NCBI GenBank assembly: GCA_027577595.1
Contig: JANBRJ010000007.1
Location: 186,001-250,000 of the forward strand
Length of the DNA: 64,000 bases
Direction: 5' to 3'
Origin: Coemansia sp. RSA 487
Taxonomy: Eukaryota; Kickxellomycota; Kickxellomycetes; Kickxellales; Kickxellaceae
Shown: positions 51,530 to 61,376 of the stretch, piece after piece
How positions within the stretch are numbered: position 1 is the stretch's first letter
Layout of the letters: every line of letters begins with the position of its first letter
Translations under genes and position numbers: made by a program
Notes under the pieces: model-generated
Databases searched by the model: none
What the model saw: the letters and a program-made list of their open reading frames with translations, nothing else
Told to the model about the DNA's origin: nothing

Positions 51530-52218
51530 TTATTGCTTGCGAGACGAGGCTTCCATCTCAGCCACCTTGCGCTCAATTGCTGTCAGAGTCTGATCCCATT
51601 GTATAAACATCTCTGACAGAACCTCGGTTTCCGCATAGTACCTGTCGATTACCGATGAAACATCGGCAACTATCTTTCTAAACTCGGCTGCCTGGATGCT
51701 GTGCTGCTGCTCGACGACCTGCGTCTTCGCTTGCTGCTCTGCAGCCTTTGTATATTCGGGCTGGTTGATGTTTGACTGCAGGGCTGAGATCGTCCGCATA
51801 TCCGAGATAGTCTGCGATGCGCTGTCATTCAGCAGAATAAGCTCTGTTTTGGCTCCAATACCAAGGAGGCGTCGACTACGCTCAAGATCTCCATCAGCGT
51901 CGATTATATCGCTAAGCTTTTCGTCTACAATATGAATGAACAGGTGATGGAAGGAATAAGTCTTTTGTAGCTGTCTAGTGTCATGCAGTGCTGTATCATC
52001 AACAAAAGGCGGACGGGCGGGTTGTCGAAAGTCGGCTACGTACATTTCTTTAGACCCACTGATAAAGCTGCATTTTCGGACAATGCTTTGTTTAGCTGAC
52101 GTTCAATGAGCGCTACTTGACCAACCAGGTTCTCTGACACCACAGCGTCTGTTGACGATTTAGCGTTGCTGTAGACACCACGTTCTAGCGCCTCAAGACG
52201 TGCAACAAGGTCTTCCAT
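51530..52218 (-). CDS. DCTN3: Dynactin p24 subunit (DCTN3-like)
   Basis: Two exons, 52218-52044 and 51924-51530. The 119-bp intron has donor GTACGT and acceptor GTAG; the joined frame is VGLKK|YEKLSDIIDADGD. The product is 189 residues against about 186 in human DCTN3. It is all-helical. The N-terminus MEDLVARLEALERGVYSN parallels DCTN3 (LQARVEELERWVYG), and the C-terminus SEMFIQWDQTLTAIE parallels KQFVQWDELLCQLE. The subunit sits in the shoulder of dynactin, the cofactor that links dynein to cargo. The family is poorly conserved, so the call relies on these two ends, the helical pattern and the length. Confidence 0.75.
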
Positions 52219-52585
52219 TAGTCCAAAAAGTAATGCAAATAGCAGACAAGGAAAGGAAAAAAGCTGAATTGAAAAGTATGAAAACAAGCTAGCATTGAGC
52301 AATTTCAAATTTCAGCTAAAGACTGACAACATCAGCTTTACAATCATGATCTGATTATTTGATGATCAGGGCAATAGGGCAAAAAGCTCATCTTTTTTAT
52401 TTTTCTCACAGATTTGAGAAGGGAGAAAAAATACAAAAAACAGACGCACTTTAACGAAGAGCCGTTTCTTTCTCTCAACTATATTTCACCTTGTGTTCAT
52501 TAAACGCGATTGATCTCCTTTTGTGAGTTAAAAAGTCTTGTCGTCTCGTACAGCACAACCTACGCCAAATTACACGTTAGTAAAA
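52219..52585. promoter_or_regulatory. Divergent promoter region, DCTN3 / RPLP1
   Basis: 367 bp between divergent genes. It contains TGATCTGATTATTTGATGATCA-like A/T palindromic sequence at about 52348-52369 and C/T-rich leader sequence before the P1 start. No coding seen. Confidence 0.4.
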
Positions 52586-53438
52586 ATGTCCACCGCTGAG
52601 AAGGCCATCGTCTACGCTACTCTTATCCTCGCCGACGACAACGTCGATGTCACTGTAAGTATCCAACAGCGGTAACTCATCAGGATGCGATGGATGCGCG
52701 CCCGAAACGAACATTATATAGAGTAAAGGGAACTTATTGGAGGAAATGGGGATGGATGCGGTTTAAAGAAAGTGGAGGAGGGAAGGATTTGACACCATAA
52801 AAAAGCGAATTCCGACGAAATGGGGGAATTGTAGATTACCCAAAAAAAAATTGAATGGCGTAATTGAACTCTCGATTTCAGCTCTGGGTCAATCTGGAGT
52901 TGCCCATACACATTGTTGCGACAGCGCTAGAGGGATTCAGATCATGATTCCTGCAAGCTAGAAAACAGCTACAGTGTGTTGAGAATTGAGGCATAGCGGC
53001 AGTCAATTTCCTTTCATTCCGACTCAAAACCATTACCACAATCGCTGCAGATCATCGCCAGGCATTCCATCCCTCGAAACTATGCAGTTCGAAGGGGAAA
53101 GCACAAATCCGAAACTCGCTCACCAAATTCAAATTGCTAAAAAAAGTTGTTATTTAATCCATTTTGACAACATTCGTTTGTAGGCTGACAAGCTCGAGGC
53201 CATCACCAAGGCTGCCAACGTCCCTGTTGAGCCCATCTACTTCAGCCTGTTCGCCAAGGCCTTCGAGGGTAGGGATGTCAACGAGCTTCTGCTGAACGTT
53301 GGCTCAGCCGCCGCCGCCGCCCCTGCTGCCGGTGCTGCTGGTGCCGGTGCTGCCGCCGGTGCTGCTGCTGCCGAGGCGCCCGCCGCCGAGGAGGAGGAGG
53401 AGTCCGATGACGACATGGGCTTCGGTCTCTTCGACTAA
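52586..53438 (+). CDS. RPLP1: 60S acidic ribosomal protein P1
   Basis: Two exons, 52586-52654 (23 codons) and 53184-53438. The 529-bp intron has donor GTAAGT and acceptor GTAG. The joined protein is 107 residues: [19 protein letters not shown], then [20 protein letters not shown]. An Ala/Gly-rich hinge ([17 protein letters not shown]) follows, then an acidic stretch and the universal C-terminus [12 protein letters not shown]1 pairs with P2 on uL10 to form the ribosomal stalk that recruits elongation-factor GTPases; the last residues contact the factors. GC-rich codon use in exon 2 is typical of a highly expressed gene. Confidence 0.97.
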
Positions 53439-53788
53439 AGCGTTTTGACGAGAAGGAGAGAGAGATAATTCTAGGCTCTAAAAAGGGACACTTGTTTAAC
53501 CAACTTTTTCAGATGCTGTGAAGCATACTCCTTTACTATAGAAATCGATTCTGTTTGAGGAATGTTGCCTATTCATTTTGTGTGTTCCTGGCTGGCCAAG
53601 TCTGTTTTTTTTCTCTCTTCAAATCACTCAATAAAACTAATATTTTATTGTCGCAGCATCTACTTGCATTTCCTGTATCTCAGAACCAAGCGCATGTCTT
53701 TACTGCTACTGTGGCCATAAAAGTAAGCCATATGTATAAGAAATAGGATGCTTCAAAAACAAGCAAGTTAAAGTTTAGAAATATAAAG
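53439..53788. other. Intergenic, P1 terminator
   Basis: 350 bp, AT-rich, no recognised feature. Confidence 0.35.
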
Positions 53789-55445
53789 CTATGTTGATAG
53801 ACAGGTTTTGAAAAGTTGATTCACAATCGAATCGTCAAGACCATCTAGCCTCAGGATTTGCAATGTTGGAAACATTAACACAGGGTAGTTGGCCAGCATG
53901 TGTTTATCTCTTGACGTGTCTGAGCTCCTCGGGTAAATATATTGAAGTGGAAGCTTTCTAATCTTAGACTTGGGCTGTATAATAGGAAGTGGAGGTTTGC
54001 CTTCTTGGTCCCAGCCATCGCAGCTCTTTATACACGCTGGTATATTGTTAAGCAACACTATGCCGACACGCAGTGTATCCAAGTCTGGCATATGAAACAG
54101 CAAATCAAGGGTATCTGCAACATTCATAACTCTGTCAACGGTAAATTTGGCTATTTCTGCATGTTCCATAACCTCAGGACCGATACTATAGCTGTGGTTA
54201 ACCGCTAAACTAAGTAAAGTAGATTGGGTGCCGTGGTGTCTTTGAAGAAAGTTGGCCAATACACCATTATCATTTTCCTGCGTCTCAATTGACGAGTTAT
54301 ATAGACTGAATTGTAAAACGTCTGTGTCGGGCAAGTTGAACACCATCAAAGGCTCTATGGCTTCATCCACGCCTACGATCTCAAGCGAAAGTAGCTTAGG
54401 AGGCACTAAAGCGCTTTTGAAAAACGTAAGACCTGCTGGAAATCGGCGCAAGGCGAGACTTGACAGCTGAGAAAAGTTGAGCTTATATGTCAGCTGTTTC
54501 TTCTGTCTATGGCTAGTAACTGCAGTTTCCCGATAAACTCCACTGACGGTGTAGCTATAGGAGAGTATGAGCCGTTTCAAGCAAGAAAATGGTATTTCTT
54601 CAGATAAGAGTAACTATCCACCTCCCTGCTCGTCTTCATTGACAAATGTCATCCAAGGAAACTGGTCAGACAGCTTGGCTATGCGCAGATATTGAAGGGT
54701 CTTGGTGTGCACGCGTGCCAACCCATTCAGATCTAGATTTTAGGATATCTAGACAAAAGTCCAGCCGGGTAAGAGCTTGGAAAAAGCCATATGATAAAGA
54801 CGGAAGAGTAGCGTCTATTTTAAGTGATTGAAGCTTGCCAGCAAACGTGCCGACTATAGTATTTCTAATGGAGTTATGGTTGATCTAATTAAAATGGTTA
54901 ACGTATTCCAGCTTTGTTGCGTTTGGTGCTCCTTTAATTAAGAACTCTGCTAGTACGGATGCAAACGAACCCAGGATCCCACTCAGCCGGCTCCCGTCTG
55001 CAGCATTATCCTCCATAAAATCGTTCGTGGAATAAATAACGCCAATTAATGATATGTTTTCCCATGGAATCGACATACTAAAAAGAAGCAGGCTGAAAAA
55101 GTCACCGAAATTCCGCTCTAATCTGTAGCGCTCACTATCGTATAAGTACAGGCTTTTGGGGAGCTGTCTCAGTCCAAGCGATTCAACAAGACAAATGTTT
55201 GTTCTGATCAAATGGCCTTCTTGGTTGTCTGTCAAGCTCTTCTGACCAAGGTGTGATGCCAATGAAAATACGGCTGTAAGCAATTGGTAATGCCAGCGCT
55301 CTCCACCTGCGGCAAACAGCTAAGAATGCAGCAATATCCTTCCATAACTACATGTTGTTCTCGGGTGAGCAGGCTACATCATGGAACACAGGTCCCAGGA
55401 TGTCGTCGGGAAGGTTAGCTAGTTTATCCACATCGAAGCAAAGTT
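53789..55445 (-). pseudogene. F-box-like / leucine-rich family pseudogene
   Basis: On the minus strand the start region reads VDKLANLPDDILGPVFHDVA then FLAVCRRWRALALPIAYSRI, the F-box-like signature seen in the gene at 25239. Leucine-rich segments follow (SLGLRQLPKSLYLYD, GKLQSLKIDATLPSLSYGFF, LSSLALRRFPAGLTFFKSAL, LQILRLDGLDDSIVNQL). There is no ATG at the expected place. A stop falls in the F-box near 55350, the frame changes near 55250, and further stops occur near 54888 and 54680. About five lesions in total mean it cannot encode the full protein, although 263- and 132-residue pieces remain open. The AT-rich composition matches the intact relative. Confidence 0.7.
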
Positions 55446-56712
55446 TAAAGGTGTGTAAATAACAAGTAGATGGTATTGAAGTGGGCAAGTGCTAGAAAAG
55501 TGGCGAGGATGATGAGCCCATGGCTCACACGTTTTGTACACAAAGAGGCTTTCATATATGCATTGTTCTGCTTTTTGGGATAGCACCATTCGTATTTTGG
55601 GCTGTCAAGGTGGCAGGCGTATGAAGTCTGACCTCATTTTGTGGCTACAGTTAAGAGAAAGCAGGTGCTCGAGTAAGAGCCGAGGAGATAAACATCTGTG
55701 ACTGCCTTTTGACGCTGGTACTAATCATTTGTGTTTTCTCTTGAGTTTTCCTGTTTTGCGCTGACGCATATGCCACGCCAACCGACGCAAACGACTTTTT
55801 CCTGGAATTCAAAACGCATTATTGCCACTGCAAACCTTTCGCCATTCGATACGTATACATACTTATTCGGCGCAATTAGTTTTGGACAGCACAGCAAGCA
55901 ACGATCTCAGTTAATTGTAAACAAGCTGGAAAACAATAAGAAATCAGCACACCTGGAATATGCTGCAATAGCTGGAGGTGTTGGACTGATCAGCTCCTGT
56001 AAAAATCTTGCAAGCCCACCCATGTGCTGATGAGATTATCTGTCTGTTTTAGATGGAAGGCTCGGGATTGTTGTGCAGTTGATGGGGATGAGCAATTAAA
56101 GTCAAATATCACCATCCAAGATGTCTCTTCTAGTCTTCCTTTTTTTTTTACAAAGTTGTAGATATATGAGACATATCCATTGCGACAGAGAAAGAGATCC
56201 CAGAAAAAAAGCTTGTCGATATCTCTTACTCTCTATGTATAAAGGTTTGGATGTGAGTTTATTTTGTCTCGCTGATTTCTACTTTCTGCTTCTTCGTGCA
56301 TTTTTGGACAACAAAGCTTACACAACAGCTGCCTGATTTTTCCACACCTCTCCACAAATCCTTTTTTTGTGTAAAACCCTCTTTCCTTTCCTGCCAGCCT
56401 TTTTTCTGCAACTTTACTCTTTCGACTTTTTTTATAGCTTTGCAAATTTCTTGCTCATATATTTGCTGGTATTTCTTCGCCCTTCTTTTTATCCATTCTT
56501 TGCCTTTACAGGATTTTGGTTTCTTTCTGTAATTTTTTGTGCAGACACTCTTTGCCTAGTCGCCCAAGACCTAATTACCGAGCAAAAGTCACAGTATATT
56601 TCCGTGAGTGACCGAGCCTACTGCTATTTTATTTCCTGTACTTTTCGTTGGAATATACTATCTCCTCTTCTCTGGTCCTCCTATATACTAAAGAGAGCTA
56701 TCCCACCACCAA
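55446..56712. other. Gene-free region with dispersed repeat and C/T-rich CaMK promoter
   Basis: 1.27 kb. It holds repeat copy C (55717-55896). From 56120 to 56700 it is strongly T- and C/T-rich, as before several other genes in this window. No coding recognised. Confidence 0.4.
55717..55896 (+). repeat. Dispersed repeat, copy C
   Basis: Matches copy A (minus strand, 14791-14990) from ATCATTTGTGTTTTCTCTTG through CGCAATTAG, and copy B over its 3' two thirds, ending at TTTTGGACAGCACAGCA. No coding; a single, unpaired copy here. Confidence 0.8.
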
Positions 56713-57900
56713 ATGTCCTCAGCAATTCGCGGAATGTGGCACCACCTTTCACAGCAGCCCGAGTCGTACGAGCGCAAGCAGTACTACACCTTTGGCAAGG
56801 TTCTGGGTGCAGGCACGTTCGGCGAGGTGCGGCTGGCCACGTTTAACCCCGACGGCCGCCAGGTCGCTATCAAGGTCATCAAAAAGACGTCCCTTAGCGG
56901 CGACGAAGCCATGGTAATCAAGGAGATAAACATTGTGCGTCATCTCCACCACCCGCACATTGTGAAGCTTCTGGACTGGTTCGAGTCCAAGGACAAGTAC
57001 TACTTGGTGTTCCAGGTATGCACTGGCGGCGAGCTGTTCCAGAAGATCTGCGACTACGGGCGCTTCACAGAGATAGACGCCGCAAAGCTCATGCAGTGTG
57101 GGTTTGATTCAATTGCTTACCTCCACAAGCACAACATTGTTCACCGTGACATCAAGCCCGAAAACTTTATCTTCCTTGACGAGTCGCACGACGCGCCGCT
57201 TATGCTGGCCGACTTTGGCATTGCGCGCATCATGAAGAGCGACGACGAGGTGCTCAACACCATGTGCGGCTCGTTCGGCTACGCCGCTCCCGAGATCCTC
57301 CTGCGCCAGGGCCACGGAAAGGCAGTAGACATCTGGTCGCTGGGTGTCGTCACCTTCTCCACGCTGTGTGGCTACTCCCCGTTCTGGAGGTTCGAGTCCC
57401 CCAACGCCTTGATTACCGCCATGCAGAGCGATAACATCGAGTTTGACGAGCGCTTCTGGTGGGGCATCTCCGACTACGCCAAGGATTTCATCCGCCGCTG
57501 CCTACGCGCCAACCCTGACGACCGTATGACTGCAGAGGAGGCCCTGAAGCACCCATGGCTCTCTGGCACGCATGAGGCTACCCGTGATCTGCTGCCCAGC
57601 GTCATTGAGAACTTCAATGCCCGCGCCACGCTGCGTCGTGCTGTCTTTAAGATCCAGGCTGTCAACCGCATGAGAAGGCTCAGCCAAAACAACTCGAACA
57701 GCTCGGCCTCTAGCAACGCGAGCAACTCGTTCACTGAGAATATTACCAGCGAGCCAAAGCCAAGCGCAGAAGGCGACTCACCTCCTACCTACTCTGCCGC
57801 GGATGCCGGTACTTCCAACAGTGCTACGAACAATGCTAATGCTGACCCTGCCAAGTCTAGGGAACCCAACACCATTCCAGGCGGTTGGGTCGGCCAGTAG
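56713..57900 (+). CDS. CMK1: Calcium/calmodulin-dependent protein kinase I-like
   Basis: 395 residues, one exon. The kinase domain has the glycine loop GAGTFGEV (31-38), VAIKVIKK (Lys near 54), HRDIKPEN (near 143), DFGIAR (near 166), AAPEIL (near 192) and DIWSLGVV. The stretch after the domain, NFNARATLRRAVFKIQAVNR (about 298-317), has the basic-amphipathic character of the CaMK autoinhibitory/calmodulin-binding helix. In CaMK1-like proteins ARxxFRxAxxAV-type sequence occupies the same place. The C-terminal 75 residues are Ser/Asn/Pro-rich. It lies closest to fungal Cmk1; a Rad53-like identity is unlikely because there is no FHA domain. Convergent with the thioesterase gene. Confidence 0.85.
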   Translation: MSSAIRGMWHHLSQQPESYERKQYYTFGKVLGAGTFGEVRLATFNPDGRQVAIKVIKKTSLSGDEAMVIKEINIVRHLHHPHIVKLLDWFESKDKYYLVFQVCTGGELFQKICDYGRFTEIDAAKLMQCGFDSIAYLHKHNIVHRDIKPENFIFLDESHDAPLMLADFGIARIMKSDDEVLNTMCGSFGYAAPEILLRQGHGKAVDIWSLGVVTFSTLCGYSPFWRFESPNALITAMQSDNIEFDERFWWGISDYAKDFIRRCLRANPDDRMTAEEALKHPWLSGTHEATRDLLPSVIENFNARATLRRAVFKIQAVNRMRRLSQNNSNSSASSNASNSFTENITSEPKPSAEGDSPPTYSAADAGTSNSATNNANADPAKSREPNTIPGGWVGQ

Positions 57901-58045
57901 CAATATCCTTGTTTGTTATCCTACATATAACCTTTTTTTTTACTTTTCTTAAACACCATTTCTGCTGTCTATCCTCATTTCTTCACCCAAGCTTTTATAT
58001 ATACGTTCTTATTTTGAAGACACTGTTAATCGGCCGTAATGCTTT

Positions 58046-58507
58046 TTATTTCTCCTTTTTCGCTGCAACCTCCTGCTCGCGCGCAACGTACTTTGTGTGG
58101 CTTCCAGTAGCAATCATCTTGCTCTTGTTAAAGATATCCACACGCGTGTATGCTAACGTGCGACCCATCCTCAGCACCTGAGCATCGAAAATGATGTTGT
58201 CGCCCTCCTTGGACCCAGCCAAGAACGACACCGACAGATCGGTAGATACGCCCGTGGTTGTGAATCCATGAGACGCAACAGCCAGCGATCCCCCAACATC
58301 GACGAGCGTCGAGAGCCATCCGCCATGCGTCGACCCAATGGCATTAAGATACTCCTTGGTAACAGGTATCTCTCCGCGCACGCGACCAGTTTCTGCCTCT
58401 AAAAGCTTCATCTGGTTGAAGCAAAGCGCATCAAACCCACCATGCTGACGTACTGCCTCGACTACCTTGAGAACATGGTTGAAAGTAGTGGACATGGTAA
58501 TCGTCAT
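58046..58507 (-). CDS. Hotdog-fold acyl-CoA thioesterase, ACOT13/PaaI-like
   Basis: 153 residues. The core motif NAIGSTHGGWLSTLVDVGGS matches the N..GT.HGG...TL.D active-site helix of ACOT13-type thioesterases. The usual Asn, Gly-Gly and Asp are all present; this Asp is catalytic in the family. A second strand region reads GVSTDLSVSFLAGSKEGDNI. Such enzymes hydrolyse acyl-CoAs, in mitochondria for ACOT13. The start may be 58507 or the second Met at 58495 (ACCATGT context). The Fanzor 3' end lies 150 bp upstream, so that element has landed in this gene's promoter. Confidence 0.85.
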   Translation of the reverse strand: MTITMSTTFNHVLKVVEAVRQHGGFDALCFNQMKLLEAETGRVRGEIPVTKEYLNAIGSTHGGWLSTLVDVGGSLAVASHGFTTTGVSTDLSVSFLAGSKEGDNIIFDAQVLRMGRTLAYTRVDIFNKSKMIATGSHTKYVAREQEVAAKKEK

Positions 58508-58675
58508 TTTTCAAGCTTCTTGTCTGCTATATTATAAAAGTGTGTATATGATCAGTAATAGTAGTCAAAAATTAGCAAAAGAAATGTAAAGTGGACAAGA
58601 TAATCGAAAACTGCGAGTCCTCCCTCTGTTTCCGCTGATAAATAAGGAGAGGGACAATGCTGCAAAAGGGACAGC

Positions 58676-58715
58676 ATCCTATCCTAGAACTATGGTTCCT
58701 AGAGCTAGGATTTGC
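58676..58715 (-). repeat. Fanzor 3'-end double stem-loop, copy 2
   Basis: On the minus strand, TCCTAGCTCTAGGA is followed by TAGTTCTAGGATAGG. The region aligns base for base with the copy-1 region, with several changes that keep CTAG-centred pairing. It is a candidate structured end or guide-RNA scaffold (inference). Confidence 0.5.
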
Positions 58716-58751
58716 CGCGGCTATAACCTTGGCTGAATTTCGTGGTGGTTG

Positions 58752-60954
58752 TTATTTGTTCGTCCTTGCCGTCTTTTTTGTCGCTGTTGTCTTCCTTTTC
58801 TTCTTGGGCTGCTGTTCATCGGTGGTAGCAACGGCAGCAGGCTGACTGCGACAGAAGCGCTCTGGTGTCTTGCCGTGATCGCGAAGGCCATGGAAAATAT
58901 GCCTGAAGTTGAGAACAGCTGCGAGATCTCGGTTGTACATACGAGAATGAGGAGCCAAAACACCATCCACTTCCACGGGACCCATACATAGTTCGTTGGT
59001 GCACTTAAGGAGACCGTGACAGGATTTCTTTCATCTTCTTACGCTAGTAGGGGCGGGGGTTGGGCACTTTCAGGAACTTCCTGAGAGTGCCAGTGAGGCA
59101 GTTTGGGCAAGTCTTTGATGTTCTGAATTCGTCGATAAGATAGACTTGGCACCCTTTCTTCCTCAGCATTCGCCGAAATCCGACCCCCCGTATAGGCTCA
59201 TGGTAGCGAGCCATTGGCGCACTCCAGTTGCCTAAGATCACAGTGGGGTTTTCATCGTCGCATGTCACCCGAATACTCTTTGCTAGCTGCTCATCGGCTT
59301 GTTGCTGCTTGATGTGGGCGGATTGCCGAAGCTTGCGATGAATTGGCTGAGGGCTGTTCCCATTCTTGCTGGTAGTCATGGTGTTTGTGTAGAATTTACT
59401 CAGCACTGGCCAAACAGCAGCACGCGTCCTGACATATTGCTCATATTTACCTGGAAATATCGATGTGCACGAAAAAGCAGCCAATCTAGTCTCGGCTGTC
59501 TTGATTTCGTTGCTGTCTGGGTGTTCTTTCTTGACCTTTTCCCTCAGCTTGCGGTAGTGGGTTGTCCGGGTTTCTTTAGCCTTCTGGCTCCGTGTGTATC
59601 GGAAAAGAGCCTTCTCCTCAGAGGTGCTCTCATCTGTCATGCCAAAGACAATGTCCTGGCGACCCGGATCCATGAAAATTGGGGGTTTCATGTTGGCCAG
59701 CTGCTTTGGCGAAAGCTCGTGGATATATGTGAACTCACCCGACTTCTTTTCTCCTGGTCTTTCTCGCTTCTTGGGCTTCTTGGGCCTTTTGGGCTGGTCC
59801 TCTGGCGGTGAGCCAGTAGCCATGCTCTCAACTGGAGCCGTCTGTCCACTTCCGCTGGTCTCAATGGCAGCATTTGCTTCAATGTCCCTTTTCTTCGCTT
59901 TCCAGCTGCTTTTTTCTTTGGCCGTTGCAGTCTTTTTGATCACAGACACCGACACATCATCGGTTTGTATCATGCCATAGGATCTGAAGCCGTTTCTTGC
60001 CCATAGTACCCTCGATTTTTCGTTGAGAAATCTATACCAATAGCTTTCAATGGGAGATTTTGTGTTATAGCTCCAGCCCATTATGCTTTTACATAATACA
60101 GTGGTGTCAATTTCGATGTGCATTGGCACAAACGACTTCCGCAGCGGGAAACACTGGAAATATCTGTAGTTGTTGGTCTCAAGAAGCACTGCCAAGTAGC
60201 AGAATACTTTGAAGTGCTTTTTTGGATGAGCCTTGATATCATAATAAATGCCTTCCTCCTCAAACTCGTAGTCGTTGTCGTATGCTGTCAACACAGATTC
60301 AAGCATGTCCCTGGTGTTCTTGTCGCCCACAGTGATAACTGGAAGAACAGTGTTGCGGTGCTTTATCGCCTCTTTTAACTCCAGCCCAGGTTTCCAAATT
60401 TGGTCTTTATATGCTTCCTTTATCTCATCCGTTGTCCTGTCCTTCATTGCTTCCTCAATTGCCCTCTTGCGCTCCCGAGTTTTCAGTAGAACATTTACTG
60501 CACGCCGAAGATACTGACCAAACTTGGTCTGTATATTATTCACGTATGCAGTGTAAATTCTTGCTGCCTCGAACTGTGCTGTCTGGTTTGGGTTGGCTAT
60601 ATCAAACTCTGTGATGCCAGTAGCCTCCTTGTACGCATCCAGGTGCTTGCGTATGACCTTCCTGTACTCCTGGATTTCAGCCTTGACATTCAGCCTGGCT
60701 TTCCTCTTGGTGAGGTGCAGGAATACCTCACCAAAAAACCTCTTTTCCAGGTACACAGAGGGATCGAACTGCTTGTGAGCAGCCAGCTCATGGACAAATA
60801 TCCAACGGGCTAGCCCATACATGTGTGCAGAGGCTGTGTTGGCCACTACAACATAGTCGTTTACTTTGGTAATGTCATTTCTGTCATTCACCAGATATTT
60901 TAGGGGACACTTTATAACGTGTGTCCCTGTATCTGATGTATCCTCATTGTCCAT
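58752..60954 (-). CDS. Fanzor RNA-guided nuclease (TnpB-like), C-terminal lesions
   Basis: The frame from MDNEDTSDTGTHVIK runs 636 residues to a stop at 59044, right after NPRPY. The remaining zinc-ribbon half and RuvC-III continue in another frame (MGPVEVDGVLAPHSRMYNRD, LAAVLNFRHI) to 58752. Visible motifs: RuvC-I PPIFMDPGRQDIVFG (Asp near 427), VILGNWS, DEFRTSKTCPNCL with the first zinc cysteine pair near 616, a second pair CTNELC in the other frame, and RuvC-III YNRDLAAVLN. This order, with Glu in DEFxTSKxC, fits Fanzor/TnpB nucleases, which cut DNA guided by an RNA from the element. A stop codon (CAA in the other copy) and a two-base loss shortly after it separate RuvC-III. The copy is therefore probably inactive unless bypassed. 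I see no splice pair that removes the stop. A start at 60975 is possible. Confidence 0.75.
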
Positions 60955-61254
60955 TGCAGATGGGCGAGCAAACAAGAGCGGATAACTAATATAATATATA
61001 CGTTGAAAGGCGTATTTGGTGTTAATAGTAGAAACAAAATGTCAAAGGAAAGCCGAGAAACAAAAGGGAAAAGGAAAAACAAACGCCCTTTGGTCGTTAT
61101 ATAGCATTGGTTGACGTTGAGTTATCGATGTCACGCTGCCTTTCCTAATCAGGCACACATTCTCTTTTCGTTCTTTAGCTTGCTTGGGAACACTTGTGAT
61201 ACTGATATAGCACTTTTCACAAGAATATCAAGAGAGCAGATAAAAGTAAAATCC

Positions 61255-61376
61255 CTTGTCTTTATTTTCATACACAGCCTGGGTTTTATAGCCATACGAA
61301 CACTACAACAATTGAAATAGATATATCATATGCTTCCCATCAATATGATTGTCTCTTGTCAGAACAATCATATTGC
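61255..61376 (-). promoter_or_regulatory. Hairpin-TATA module, copy 2
   Basis: On the minus strand it reads hairpin, AGCATATGATATAT, about 30 bp, then ATGGCTATAAAAC. The hairpin arms are ACAATCATATTG and CAATATGATTGT (12 bp, 11-nt loop; 61341-61375). It parallels 6340-6488. A second TATA-like word, GCTATATAACG, at about 61093-61104 is closer to the Fanzor ATG and may be the working one. Confidence 0.55.

Larger units (their letters stand above)
58658..61376 (-). mobile_element. Fanzor element, near-complete copy
   Basis: 2.7-kb unit defined on one side by the last base shared with the copy at 8748 (TGCTGCAAAA...) and on the other by the hairpin at 61341-61375. It contains the module of hairpin, spacer and TATA box, a leader, the Fanzor gene, and a 3' flank of about 100 bp with two small stem-loops. 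I see no transposase gene and no long terminal inverted repeats. The outer limits are inferred from comparison of only two copies, one of them 5'-truncated, so the hairpin side is less certain. Confidence 0.65.

Noticed and set aside
59044-59050. Possible intron removing the stop after PNPRPY in the Fanzor gene
   Set aside because: A GTAAGA donor lies just downstream of the stop rather than before it, so splicing there would not remove it. The other copy has CAA at this codon, pointing to a point change.
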